This document shows positions 31,005-38,266 of a DNA stretch of 57,603 bases, piece after piece; within the stretch, counting starts at the first letter, position 1; every line of letters begins with the position of its first letter. The stretch comes from Polysphondylium violaceum. Its lineage: Eukaryota; Evosea; Eumycetozoa; Dictyosteliales; Dictyosteliaceae. A program made the translations under genes and the position numbers. Location of the stretch: contig AJWJ01000096.1 of NCBI GenBank assembly GCA_000277445.1, positions 1 through 57,603 of the forward strand, given 5' to 3'. The notes beneath the pieces were generated by a model. The model saw only the letters and a program-made list of their open reading frames with translations. It was not told where the DNA came from and ran no database searches.

Positions 31005-31110
31005 GCATCACATTTGTTCTACCTCAAAAGTTGGAAAGTATACATTTTATTAATTTCCCCATCAACCCTCACACTCGTTCCCTGTGTCTCTGATTCATCT
31101 CATGTCTTTT
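31005..31110 (+). pseudogene. Fragment of a 38267-type FNIP gene
   Basis: The words TGTTCTACCTCAAAAG and CACACTCG...CC...GTGTCTCTGA align with 39400-39490 in 38267-39829, the repeat coding V-L-P-Q-K-L. The reading frame is lost. It covers about one and a half repeats. Confidence 0.6.
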
Positions 31111-31132
31111 TAAGTGAATCCAGAAATACAGG

Positions 31133-31260
31133 ATGGGATTGTGGATCTCTAGAGTGGTTGAATGCAATAAATGGGTTACTGTGACATCCATTTCAGACAT
31201 ACGGCTTGATGAAATCCCTTCGCATATGCAGAGAATATATGCAGGTGATGCAGAATACAG
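31133..31260 (+). pseudogene. Fragment of a 25442-type FNIP gene
   Basis: Reads N-K-W-V-T-V-T-S-I-S-D-I-R-L-D-E-I, then P-S-H-M-Q-R-I-Y-A-G-D. This is nearly the same as residues 245-275 of 25442-27004 (bases 26158-26275). It ends abruptly where that gene continues, and is joined to a different subfamily's fragment only about 20 bases upstream. Confidence 0.7.
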
Positions 31261-31393
31261 AATAAAAGGAATTCTTTTTCAGAAAAACTGGACAAATCTT
31301 AAAAAATTATCAATTTTTTATGAATTTTTTTTTTAAGGATTTTGATTGCATTTTCCACAATAAGACTTTAAAAATGTTTAGTAATTAGGAGAA

Positions 31394-33505
31394 ATGGATA
31401 AAAATACTCTGTTATTCTTTTCTATCTTTAGAAACAAAGCTTTATTTAGTTTTATAAAAAATATAATACAAAAGAATATAAGGATTACATTCAATTTCTA
31501 TAAACTACCATTACATGTGATTATTAAAAATAAGAGATATGATTATTTAGAAGAAAAGATCAATAGATATATAGAGTGGAAAAAAGATCCTTCAACAGAG
31601 TGGTATTTGGAATTAGAGGAAGTAGATATTGAACCATTATTCACTGTGGCTCATGTTATTGGTTATGGTAGATTCATAGAGATCTACAATGACTTTAAAT
31701 CACTATTTGATAAAGTATTTGGGAAAAAATATGTTGAACTCTCTTTATCAGATTACAGTTTATTTCAATTCTTTTACAAACAACAACAACGTCATATTAT
31801 CCCAACCTATTTCAGTTTAGATCAGTTTTTCATTGACACTTTTCGAATCAACAACATTCAAGTCTTTGAGTTTATCATGGAATGGTTAATCTTAAAAGAG
31901 ACTAAATTACCCACTGACTATCGAATCAGACTTTTCTTTAAATACCTGGAAGAAAAACCTAAGGAATTTATTTTATCGTTTATCAAAACATTGCCAAATT
32001 GGATCTCGGCATATCACAACTTTGATCATTCAGTATTCGTTAGCTATATCATAAATCTAGAATTGTTAAATATGGCCAAAGAGTATTGTAAAATCATCCC
32101 CAAGAACCAAGTCTATGTACGCGAATATGGAGAAAATCCACAGAGTTTGAAAAAAAAGTATTTAACATTTTTAGAGTTTTTCAATCACAATCCAAAATAC
32201 TTTTCCAAATACAGAACTGATCCCAAAGATGCTTTTCACCAAATCTATTTAACAGAGAGCACTAATCTATGCAGTAGAGAATGTTTAGATTTTGCCATAA
32301 GTATTGTTGGCAAAGAGAAATTAAAACTATCACCCTTTCCAGCCATGCATATTAGTCAACAATTAACACGCGCTGGTGATCTAGACGGCGTATTGTTATT
32401 GCATGAAATGGGTTTATTTCAAATCCGTCCAGAAGACTTTGCCTCTACCCTTCCTATACTCAAATTTTTTATTGAAAAATACAATTATCATCCAACATCC
32501 ATTGGTCATCTTACGACTGAAACATTTATTGGTGGTGTTGAATACTATGACTATATCTATGAAAAATTTCCATCGGTACAAACCCATGGCGATATTTTAT
32601 ATAGAATTGCAAATTCACCAGCTGACCCTGGTGAAGTGGCATTGTATTTTATCAAAAGGGGGAAAAGCTATGACCCTTCACTCCTCCGCTCGGCTCTTTT
32701 AAACAAAAATCTATCAGTGTTTAAAAGTCTCTGGGAAAACAAAGATTATATGTCAAGGGGTGAACACTTGTTAATCAATTACGTATTTCTTATAATTACC
32801 CGTGAACAACAAGACTTCCTTGAATACTTTATCCAAGATCCAGTTCTCTTGGAATACTTGACTGATTATGTAAAAAAGAGTGGCCATACCTCCATACCCT
32901 ACCGTCAATTGGAAAAACTATCAAAACATTATATCAAAGTAGGTCTAAAGCAACCAGACCCAAAGAAAGTTATAGCCCGTTGTTTTTCATCTAAAAAGGT
33001 CAATCCCCTGTTATATGGAATCAAAACATCAAAATACTCTCCCAGTGAATTACAAACAATCATTAGCAAAACTCTGGATGACGATCATTTTAAAGAGTTC
33101 TCCAGATGTCTATCTCTAATACTAGATACTCAACCAACTCCTCAAGATAAATCAATCAAACTATTTAAAATGATATTTATGGCATTCAAGTCTTGGATAA
33201 TAACACAATTTATTGAATTCCTTCAATCAACCTATCCTACCAATGGTAATGCAATCAAAATTGAAAACATAGACAGGCATATATTTTCAATCAGTAAATA
33301 CGATGTAAACAATATAGAATCTAAACTTAGTTGTTTATCAATTCCGTATAAAGACTATCTCGCCTCAATAGGATTCATTGAAATGTTTAAATTTCAAACC
33401 AACTTTGATACCAAAAACAAAACAGAGAGCAATGACATTCCTACCGATCAAGACTTTACCAACAATACGGATGAAATAGAGTATGAATTTAATACTGAAC
33501 AATAG
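31394..33505 (+). CDS. Helical-repeat (ankyrin-like) protein with N-terminal IFRN motif
   Basis: 703 aa, one exon from ATG. It opens L-L-F-F-S-I-F-R-N-K-A-L-F-S-F-I, the same N-terminal motif as the FNIP proteins, but has no FNIP repeats. The body is a long series of amphipathic helices with ankyrin-like pieces (A-G-D-L-D-G-V-L-L-L-H-E-M-G, R-S-A-L-L-N-K-N-L). It belongs to the large dictyostelid family of diverged ankyrin-repeat proteins that begin F-x-x-I-F-R-N-K (family knowledge, from memory). The C-terminus (about 670-703) is acidic and Asn-rich. Base composition is AT-richer than the FNIP neighbours, suggesting a separate origin. Function unknown; a protein-binding scaffold is likely. 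Confidence 0.8.
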   Translation: MDKNTLLFFSIFRNKALFSFIKNIIQKNIRITFNFYKLPLHVIIKNKRYDYLEEKINRYIEWKKDPSTEWYLELEEVDIEPLFTVAHVIGYGRFIEIYNDFKSLFDKVFGKKYVELSLSDYSLFQFFYKQQQRHIIPTYFSLDQFFIDTFRINNIQVFEFIMEWLILKETKLPTDYRIRLFFKYLEEKPKEFILSFIKTLPNWISAYHNFDHSVFVSYIINLELLNMAKEYCKIIPKNQVYVREYGENPQSLKKKYLTFLEFFNHNPKYFSKYRTDPKDAFHQIYLTESTNLCSRECLDFAISIVGKEKLKLSPFPAMHISQQLTRAGDLDGVLLLHEMGLFQIRPEDFASTLPILKFFIEKYNYHPTSIGHLTTETFIGGVEYYDYIYEKFPSVQTHGDILYRIANSPADPGEVALYFIKRGKSYDPSLLRSALLNKNLSVFKSLWENKDYMSRGEHLLINYVFLIITREQQDFLEYFIQDPVLLEYLTDYVKKSGHTSIPYRQLEKLSKHYIKVGLKQPDPKKVIARCFSSKKVNPLLYGIKTSKYSPSELQTIISKTLDDDHFKEFSRCLSLILDTQPTPQDKSIKLFKMIFMAFKSWIITQFIEFLQSTYPTNGNAIKIENIDRHIFSISKYDVNNIESKLSCLSIPYKDYLASIGFIEMFKFQTNFDTKNKTESNDIPTDQDFTNNTDEIEYEFNTEQ

Positions 33506-34033
33506 TAGTATAATAAATATTGTACATTAATTAATATTATATAATAATATATCTATTGAATGATGGGATTAAAAAAGAGGATAATGTACATCTAAACCTT
33601 TTTTATTCTAAAGATATTTTAGTAGAAAAGGTTCCTGAATCTGGTTTTTTAGAGAGTGAATTGGTATGTTGATTTAAACATGTATTACACTATGTTTAAA
33701 AGGTGTGACATTAGCCACCCACCATAAACTGTGCACATTTGAATGAGTTCTTGAGGATATTGCAAGCTCATTGGTCTTTTTCGAGCTTACGTTGGATTTG
33801 TTATTCAGTGGCTTCTTCAAGACCATCTTCTTCGATTTCAACTTTTTCGGTTTCCTCAGTGCTAGAGTATGGGTTATGTATGCACTTTCCTTTGAACCAT
33901 AACACACATAGGGTGTAATTTGACGGTAGGACAGAAAGAGACTTTGATGTCATCGTTGACGCGGTGGCAATCAAGACAGACGACAAACACATTTATCTTT
34001 ACATAGGCATATTTAGTAAAAAAATGTTTCAGA
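33506..34033. other. Gap with an unplaced coding-like relic
   Basis: No intact gene. The minus strand between about 34000 and 33700 is GC-richer and protein-like in pieces that change frame: C-L-D-C-H-R-V-N-D-D, then E-E-T-E-K-V-E-I-E-E-D-G-L-E-E-A-T, then Q-I-Q-R-K-L-E-K-D-Q. This looks like the 3' part of some conserved gene with several breaks, but I cannot name it. Confidence 0.35.
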
Positions 34034-34039
34034 GTTTGA

Positions 34040-34165
34040 CAATAATAAACTAAAAGATGCTGTACGATTAAAGATATCCCTGTTTTCCTAAAAGGAGACG
34101 ATGTGAAAGAATATGTTACTAAACACTGAGATCTGATAGGTAGAAGTATTTTTTTTTTTTTCGAT
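34040..34165 (+). pseudogene. Short fragment of a THRF-type FNIP gene
   Basis: Bases around 34095-34160 (GACGATGTGAAAGAATATGT, then CACTGAGATCTGATAGGTAG) match the stretch coding N-D-V-I-G-Y-V-N-N-K-H-R-D-L-I-D-R in 27248-28738, with stops. The transposon end at 34196 lies about 30 bases downstream. Confidence 0.55.
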
Positions 34166-34195
34166 ATTTTTAACCATCAATTTGTTTTCAGATAT

Positions 34196-35123
34196 TTAAC
34201 CCCTAAAGTGCGTATGACGGTCTTGACGCAATAAAAAATTTTGAAAAATTTTTTTTTTTTGTTACTTTTGTAGCAAATTTCTACAAGTCACTTTTGCTAT
34301 GATAATGGCAACGAATTCCACCTCTTTCTTAAACTATTATTATTACAACATTAACAATAACATTAACAATAACTTAACTATCAACTACTTTAATACATAT
34401 AACTACAACAATGAGAATCAAGTCCTATATTGTTTAATTTTCGTTCTTTTAGTGACTCTCTTGTTTTTTAAGAAAACATTAGCCAGTCTCATTAATAGTT
34501 TCAATAATAATAACGGTAGTAATAACAAAGACTCTAGTAATAATAGTAATAGTAACAATAGCAATACTAGTAATAATAACAGTAGTATCAATAATAATGA
34601 TAATGATAAAAGCGGTCTCGATACATCAATAGAATCAACATCAATAAAAAAAAAAAAAGGTTCGTGTCCAGCAATTGTAATTAGAATAGACCATAAGATA
34701 GAACAAGTTAGTGGTTGTGAAACTATTAGTCATCATATAAAAGTTCAGAATAAATTTTTTTCTAAGTGGTTAAAGCGCTTTACTTAAAGGTATCCTTGGT
34801 TTACAAAGTATTATTTTCTTTCTATGAAGGATATTAAAGACTATTTTGCAATTTTTATTTACTCTGGCCTGATAAGAACACCCAGCGTAGAAGAATTTTG
34901 GAGAAAGCGTGTTAATGTGGAACATTTTTCTTTTTATGATCCATCAGTTTCAAAAATTATGTCTTTTGTCAAAAGATTTAAAGCAATACATAGGTGTATC
35001 CACTTTGAGGGCTATGGAAATGCTCAGAGGGGGACAGATTTAGGTCAAATTTATAAATTTACAAATGATTTTATCAAGAAAGAATATAAACCAGGAAGAG
35101 TGTTTTCATTTGATGATGAATCA
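34196..35123 (+). mobile_element. Truncated piggyBac-type DNA transposon, left end and start of transposase
   Basis: TTAA at 34196-34199 is followed by CCCCTAAAGTGCGTATGACG. TTAA is the piggyBac target site, and ends of the form CCC(C/T)..AAAGTGC are typical of that superfamily (general knowledge). About 600 bases further in, the coding part reads like the start of a DDE_Tnp_1_7 transposase: D-Y-F-A-I-F-I-Y-S-G-L-I, then P-S-V-E-E-F-W, and K-P-G-R-V-F-S-F-D-D. The catalytic half, the Cys-rich tail and the right end are missing. Transposon homology ends at 35116-35123, where FNIP sequence begins. D. discoideum is not known to me to carry piggyBac elements, so a live relative may exist elsewhere in this genome. 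Confidence 0.65.
34299..34787 (+). CDS. Asn-rich ORF with one transmembrane segment, inside the transposon remnant
   Basis: 162 aa. Asn/Tyr-rich start, a membrane-like segment at about 44-66 (V-L-Y-C-L-I-F-V-L-L-V-T-L-L-F-F), a poly-Asn/Ser stretch at 70-104, then K-K-K-K-G-S-C-P-A-I-V-I-R-I-D-H and a basic end (S-K-W-L-K-R-F-T). It stops with TAA 36 bases before the ATG of the transposase-FNIP ORF and in the same frame, so both could once have been one ORF. A membrane segment is not expected in a piggyBac transposase. It may be an unrelated host ORF or a fusion. I do not recognise it. Confidence 0.45.
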   Translation: MIMATNSTSFLNYYYYNINNNINNNLTINYFNTYNYNNENQVLYCLIFVLLVTLLFFKKTLASLINSFNNNNGSNNKDSSNNSNSNNSNTSNNNSSINNNDNDKSGLDTSIESTSIKKKKGSCPAIVIRIDHKIEQVSGCETISHHIKVQNKFFSKWLKRFT

Positions 35124-35390
35124 GTGGCAACATTATTAGAAAATGTAAGAACCATTGAAATAAGAACAAACCAAATCAGTGGTAATGTTTATTTAAAAGA
35201 CACTGCAATTCAAAACCTCGACATTTATAGTGTAAACAGATTTAGTCTTTATCCCCGATTCCTGCCATCTGCTGTAAAAAAAATAATAATGAATGGATTT
35301 GATATAAACAAAGACAATGTCGATGAAATAATACCAAATAGTTGTATTTCTTACCATGTGCAACCTGCTCTATTAATAAACAAAAAATAA
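34824..35390 (+). CDS. Chimeric ORF: piggyBac transposase N-terminal part fused to FNIP C-terminal cap
   Basis: 188 aa, open from ATG to TAA. Residues 1-98 are transposase-like: K-D-Y-F-A-I-F-I-Y-S-G-L at 5-16, S-V-E-E-F-W-R-K-R at 21-29, I-H-R-C-I-H-F-E-G-Y near 55-64, and the first catalytic Asp region F-S-F-D-D. From residue about 99 the text is FNIP cap: S-V-A-T-L-L-E-N-V, L-K-D-T-A-I-Q-N-L, F-S-L-Y-P-R-F-L-P-S-A-V-K-K, I-I-P-N-S-C-I-S. The cap half is close at DNA level to 37480-37660 in trio member 3. The join shares ATGAATCA between both partners, as in microhomology end joining. The frame is kept across the join. It is unlikely to be an active transposase; whether it is expressed is unknown. 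Confidence 0.7.
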   Translation: MKDIKDYFAIFIYSGLIRTPSVEEFWRKRVNVEHFSFYDPSVSKIMSFVKRFKAIHRCIHFEGYGNAQRGTDLGQIYKFTNDFIKKEYKPGRVFSFDDESVATLLENVRTIEIRTNQISGNVYLKDTAIQNLDIYSVNRFSLYPRFLPSAVKKIIMNGFDINKDNVDEIIPNSCISYHVQPALLINKK

Positions 35391-35496
35391 ATAAAAGTAA
35401 TCTACATATTAATAGTCAAATCAGTACTCAATTCATAAGACAAACACTATTCTCTTCGGGTATTGTTGAATTTTTATAAAAAAGGAAAAATTTCCA

Positions 35497-36040
35497 TGTA
35501 TCATGCCAGAATCCCTCACCGATATAAAGTTCCTTGATACTGATACACTTTACAACACCCCTTATACTATGAAAACTTGATAGACCCCGCCACAAATTTT
35601 ACAAGAGCTGTACACTTTATATTGAATCAATGGAATCTTTTGAATGGCTCCTTGCATACAAATGCATTTGTAGGGTCGATATTCATTCTAATCTATTGAA
35701 TATGTTAATGTTTCAACATCAACTGCCCTCAAATGTTACAAGATACACCATGCTTTCCGCTAACATAAGAATCTTTGAATTGTTTCTATGGTACACCATT
35801 CTCTCATCAAGCCCATGTAAAATACTTGATGTTGGTCTTGAAAGTGGATGCAAGAATTGTTTTTGGATATGTTCTACCTCAAAAGCTGTAAAGGTTATGT
35901 TTGTGTGAATTCGCCCAACCAGTAATGCCTTCACACTCGATTCCAGTGTCTCTAACTCATCTCATTATTTATGAATTCTATGGATCATTTTATCAATGCC
36001 AACCATTAGTCAATTTAAAGAAACTCCATATCTTAATATC
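35497..36040 (+). pseudogene. 3' half of a 38267-type FNIP gene, decayed
   Basis: From C-I-M-P-E-S-L-T-D-I, through E-S-F-E-W-L-L-A-Y-K (35630 on), N-L-L-N-M-L-M-F-Q-H-Q-L-P-S and the repeat V-L-P-Q-K-A-V-K, to F-Y-Q-C-Q-P-L-V-N-L-K-K-L. It is collinear with 38755-39560, but with internal deletions and several frame changes; most of the repeat region is missing. Confidence 0.75.
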
Positions 36041-36130
36041 TTTTAGAATAGGGTAGGAACTAAGGGACACCAAAAAACCTTTATTCATTTTACTTTTTTG
36101 CACAAAAAGCTTTCTTTTCTTGGGAGGAGA

Positions 36131-36150
36131 GGAATATTCGGAAATATTCC
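36131..36150. repeat. Perfect 8-bp palindrome (GGAATATT / AATATTCC)
   Basis: Two 8-base arms around a 4-base centre, about 130 bases before the ATG of 36277-37767. It lies in a segment of about 150 bases that this trio member has and 27248-28738 lacks between otherwise similar upstream blocks. It could be a protein-binding site or part of a small insertion. Confidence 0.4.
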
Positions 36151-36276
36151 TACTAGTCCAAAATATTCTTGTAGCATCAAATATATGAGAAACTCCTGGG
36201 AATACTATAAATATTTTAAATTATTTTGATATTTTTTTTTTTGCGATTTTAGGTATTATGGTCCAAACTTTATGCA

Positions 36277-37767
36277 ATGACCATTAGCACAACAAACACA
36301 CATAGATTTTATTCTCTCTGGAGAAATAGATATATAAGAGACTGTATTAGAAACAATGTGTGCAGAGATATTCTTATTGATGCCACTATAGAGTATTTGA
36401 ATAATAATCATAGATATCTATCACTGTTTGCGTATAATGATAAAGTAGAATACAATATCATCATTCAGTTTAGAATTAAAAATAGAAACGATGTAATAGG
36501 ATATGTAAATAATAAACACAGAGATCTGATAGATAGAATTTCTATTGATATTGGAGAAGATGTAGCAATAGATAATGATCAACAACAACAACAAGCACCA
36601 AGAGTGATTAGATATGATTGTAACCTTTTTCATCAAGGTTTACGGAGTTTGTCATTCTATAATCAACATATTGTTGGTAGTGGAAAGTTGCCCGACTCAA
36701 TTAGAAAGCTAACCATCTATAACAATCACAAGCTGAGGAATAATATCAATAACCCACTTGTTGATATGATATTAGCAGAGTTGCCACCAAAATTAGAGCT
36801 ACTTTATCTTCCCAGTGGTTTAAATATCAATGTATCAACGTGTAGGTTACCGGACACACTCAACTACTTTAATTTTCAAGGAACACACGAGAATTTAAAA
36901 CCTTTTATTGTGCCTCCAAACAAGGTATTCGACTGCACTATCGATATCAAGTCTGATCAAGATCTTCAATGGCTAGCGCAACACACATGGGTCATCAAAG
37001 CAATGTTTGAGACAAAGTATAATGCAACACGTGTATTACCATCACATCTAACGAGTATTAGGATACACTCTATCGATGGTAGGCTAGAGAAAGGTATTTT
37101 GCCATCATCTCTTACCAGTTTGTATATTTTTGATTACAATGAACCTCTTGAAGTAGGTGTTCTCCCTCCTGGTTTACAATGGTTGGATCTTTCCGACTAT
37201 GATCATCCACTTGAACAAGGCCATTTACCAGATAGTCTAACAGAGCTTGACTTGGGATGCTATAATCAACCATTGAAACCATTTGTATTACCAAATAATC
37301 TTACTACACTAGCGATGGATAGCTTTAATCAAGAGTGCTTTCAAGCCAATACCTTACCTCGTTCGCTATCCTATTTGCAATTCTGGTCATTTAAAGGATC
37401 ATTTGAACATGTTAGTCCATTAGATAATCCGGTGTATAATGGTCACAAGCCCCAATTAATAGTAGACTCGTTGCATGAATCAGTAGCCATATTATTGCAA
37501 AATGTAACAACCATTAAAATAAGAACAAACCAAATCAGTGGTAATGTTTATTTAAAAGACACTGCAATTCAAAACCTCGACATTCATAGTGTAAACAGAT
37601 TTAGTCTTTATCCCGGATTCCTGCCATCTGCTGTAAAAAAAATAATAATGAAAGGAGTTGATATAAAGATGGACAACTTAATCCCACAGAGTTGTGTTTA
37701 TTTAAAGACCGATATAGTTGACTTGAACACCAAACTCATTCCTTTGACTGTCCAGATTGTAAAGTAA
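36277..37767 (+). CDS. FNIP-repeat protein, THRF trio member 3
   Basis: 496 aa, no intron. Same start as member 1 (M-T-I-S-T-T-N-T-H-R-F). It differs mainly at residues 90-95 (D-I-G-E-D-V), by the insert N-H-K-L near residue 150, by W-V-I-K-A-M-F at 237-243 and in the cap, where I-R-T-N-Q-I-S-G-N-V and I-H-S-V-N-R-F replace the member-1 text. The cap part is almost the same as in the transposase-FNIP chimera, so this gene or a lost sister is the donor. The last 30 codons return to the member-1 sequence, a mosaic pattern that suggests gene conversion. Confidence 0.93.
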   Translation: MTISTTNTHRFYSLWRNRYIRDCIRNNVCRDILIDATIEYLNNNHRYLSLFAYNDKVEYNIIIQFRIKNRNDVIGYVNNKHRDLIDRISIDIGEDVAIDNDQQQQQAPRVIRYDCNLFHQGLRSLSFYNQHIVGSGKLPDSIRKLTIYNNHKLRNNINNPLVDMILAELPPKLELLYLPSGLNINVSTCRLPDTLNYFNFQGTHENLKPFIVPPNKVFDCTIDIKSDQDLQWLAQHTWVIKAMFETKYNATRVLPSHLTSIRIHSIDGRLEKGILPSSLTSLYIFDYNEPLEVGVLPPGLQWLDLSDYDHPLEQGHLPDSLTELDLGCYNQPLKPFVLPNNLTTLAMDSFNQECFQANTLPRSLSYLQFWSFKGSFEHVSPLDNPVYNGHKPQLIVDSLHESVAILLQNVTTIKIRTNQISGNVYLKDTAIQNLDIHSVNRFSLYPGFLPSAVKKIIMKGVDIKMDNLIPQSCVYLKTDIVDLNTKLIPLTVQIVK

Positions 37768-37817
37768 AGTATTAAATAATAAATCTTGTTTTTCTTTGTT
37801 TAGAAATAATTTTAAGA

Positions 37818-37912
37818 TTTGATCAATATTTTATGTGTATAAAGCAACAAATGTTGGCAAGTTTAATCAACTAATTATATCAACACCAACAGAACCAAAG
37901 GATAAGAAGTAG
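37818..37912 (+). pseudogene. Fragment of a 25442-type FNIP gene
   Basis: GATCAATATTTTATGTGTAT and, further on, AAGTTTAATCAACTAATTA match bases 25690-25830 of 25442-27004 (codons for I-N-S-L-C-V-Y and K-F-N-L-L-I), with small deletions between them. Confidence 0.6.
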
Positions 37913-37943
37913 CTTTGTTTTTTTTTTTTTTTTTCTAATTTGA

Positions 37944-38166
37944 GGCATCCTATTATAAGAGAGAGTGTAATTATAACAATAATAGAACAAGTAAATTTCT
38001 TTTCTCTGTATAATGCCACCCACAATCAAATATCTGTCTCTTTCAATGTTGTTATCGAATCAGACAATATAATTCCAAGTAGTTGTAGATATCTAAAAAT
38101 AGCGATATTTATCCAAAATTGGTTCCACAATCTGCAAGATATCTCAAATCAATTCAATAAAACTTG
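37944..38166 (+). pseudogene. 3' end fragment of a 47553-type FNIP gene
   Basis: Bases 38050-38160 read E-S-D-N-I-I-P-S-S-C-R-Y-L-K and then, after a frame change, match the end of 47553-49091 (bases 48975-49091; P-S-S-C-R-Y-L-K and the Q-S-V-K codons). It lies directly upstream of the start region of 38267-39829. Confidence 0.65.
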
Positions 38167-38266
38167 ATTTGATTTTCTCCTTAAAATGTCAACACCAATT
38201 TAAAATTTTTTATTTTTTACAGAAAACAATATTCTTGCAAGAATGATCATTTAATATTAGCAATAT

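Noticed and set aside
37913-38166. 75-codon plus-strand ORF as an independent gene
   Set aside because: Its second half is the end of a 47553-type FNIP gene in a shifted frame; treated as a fragment.
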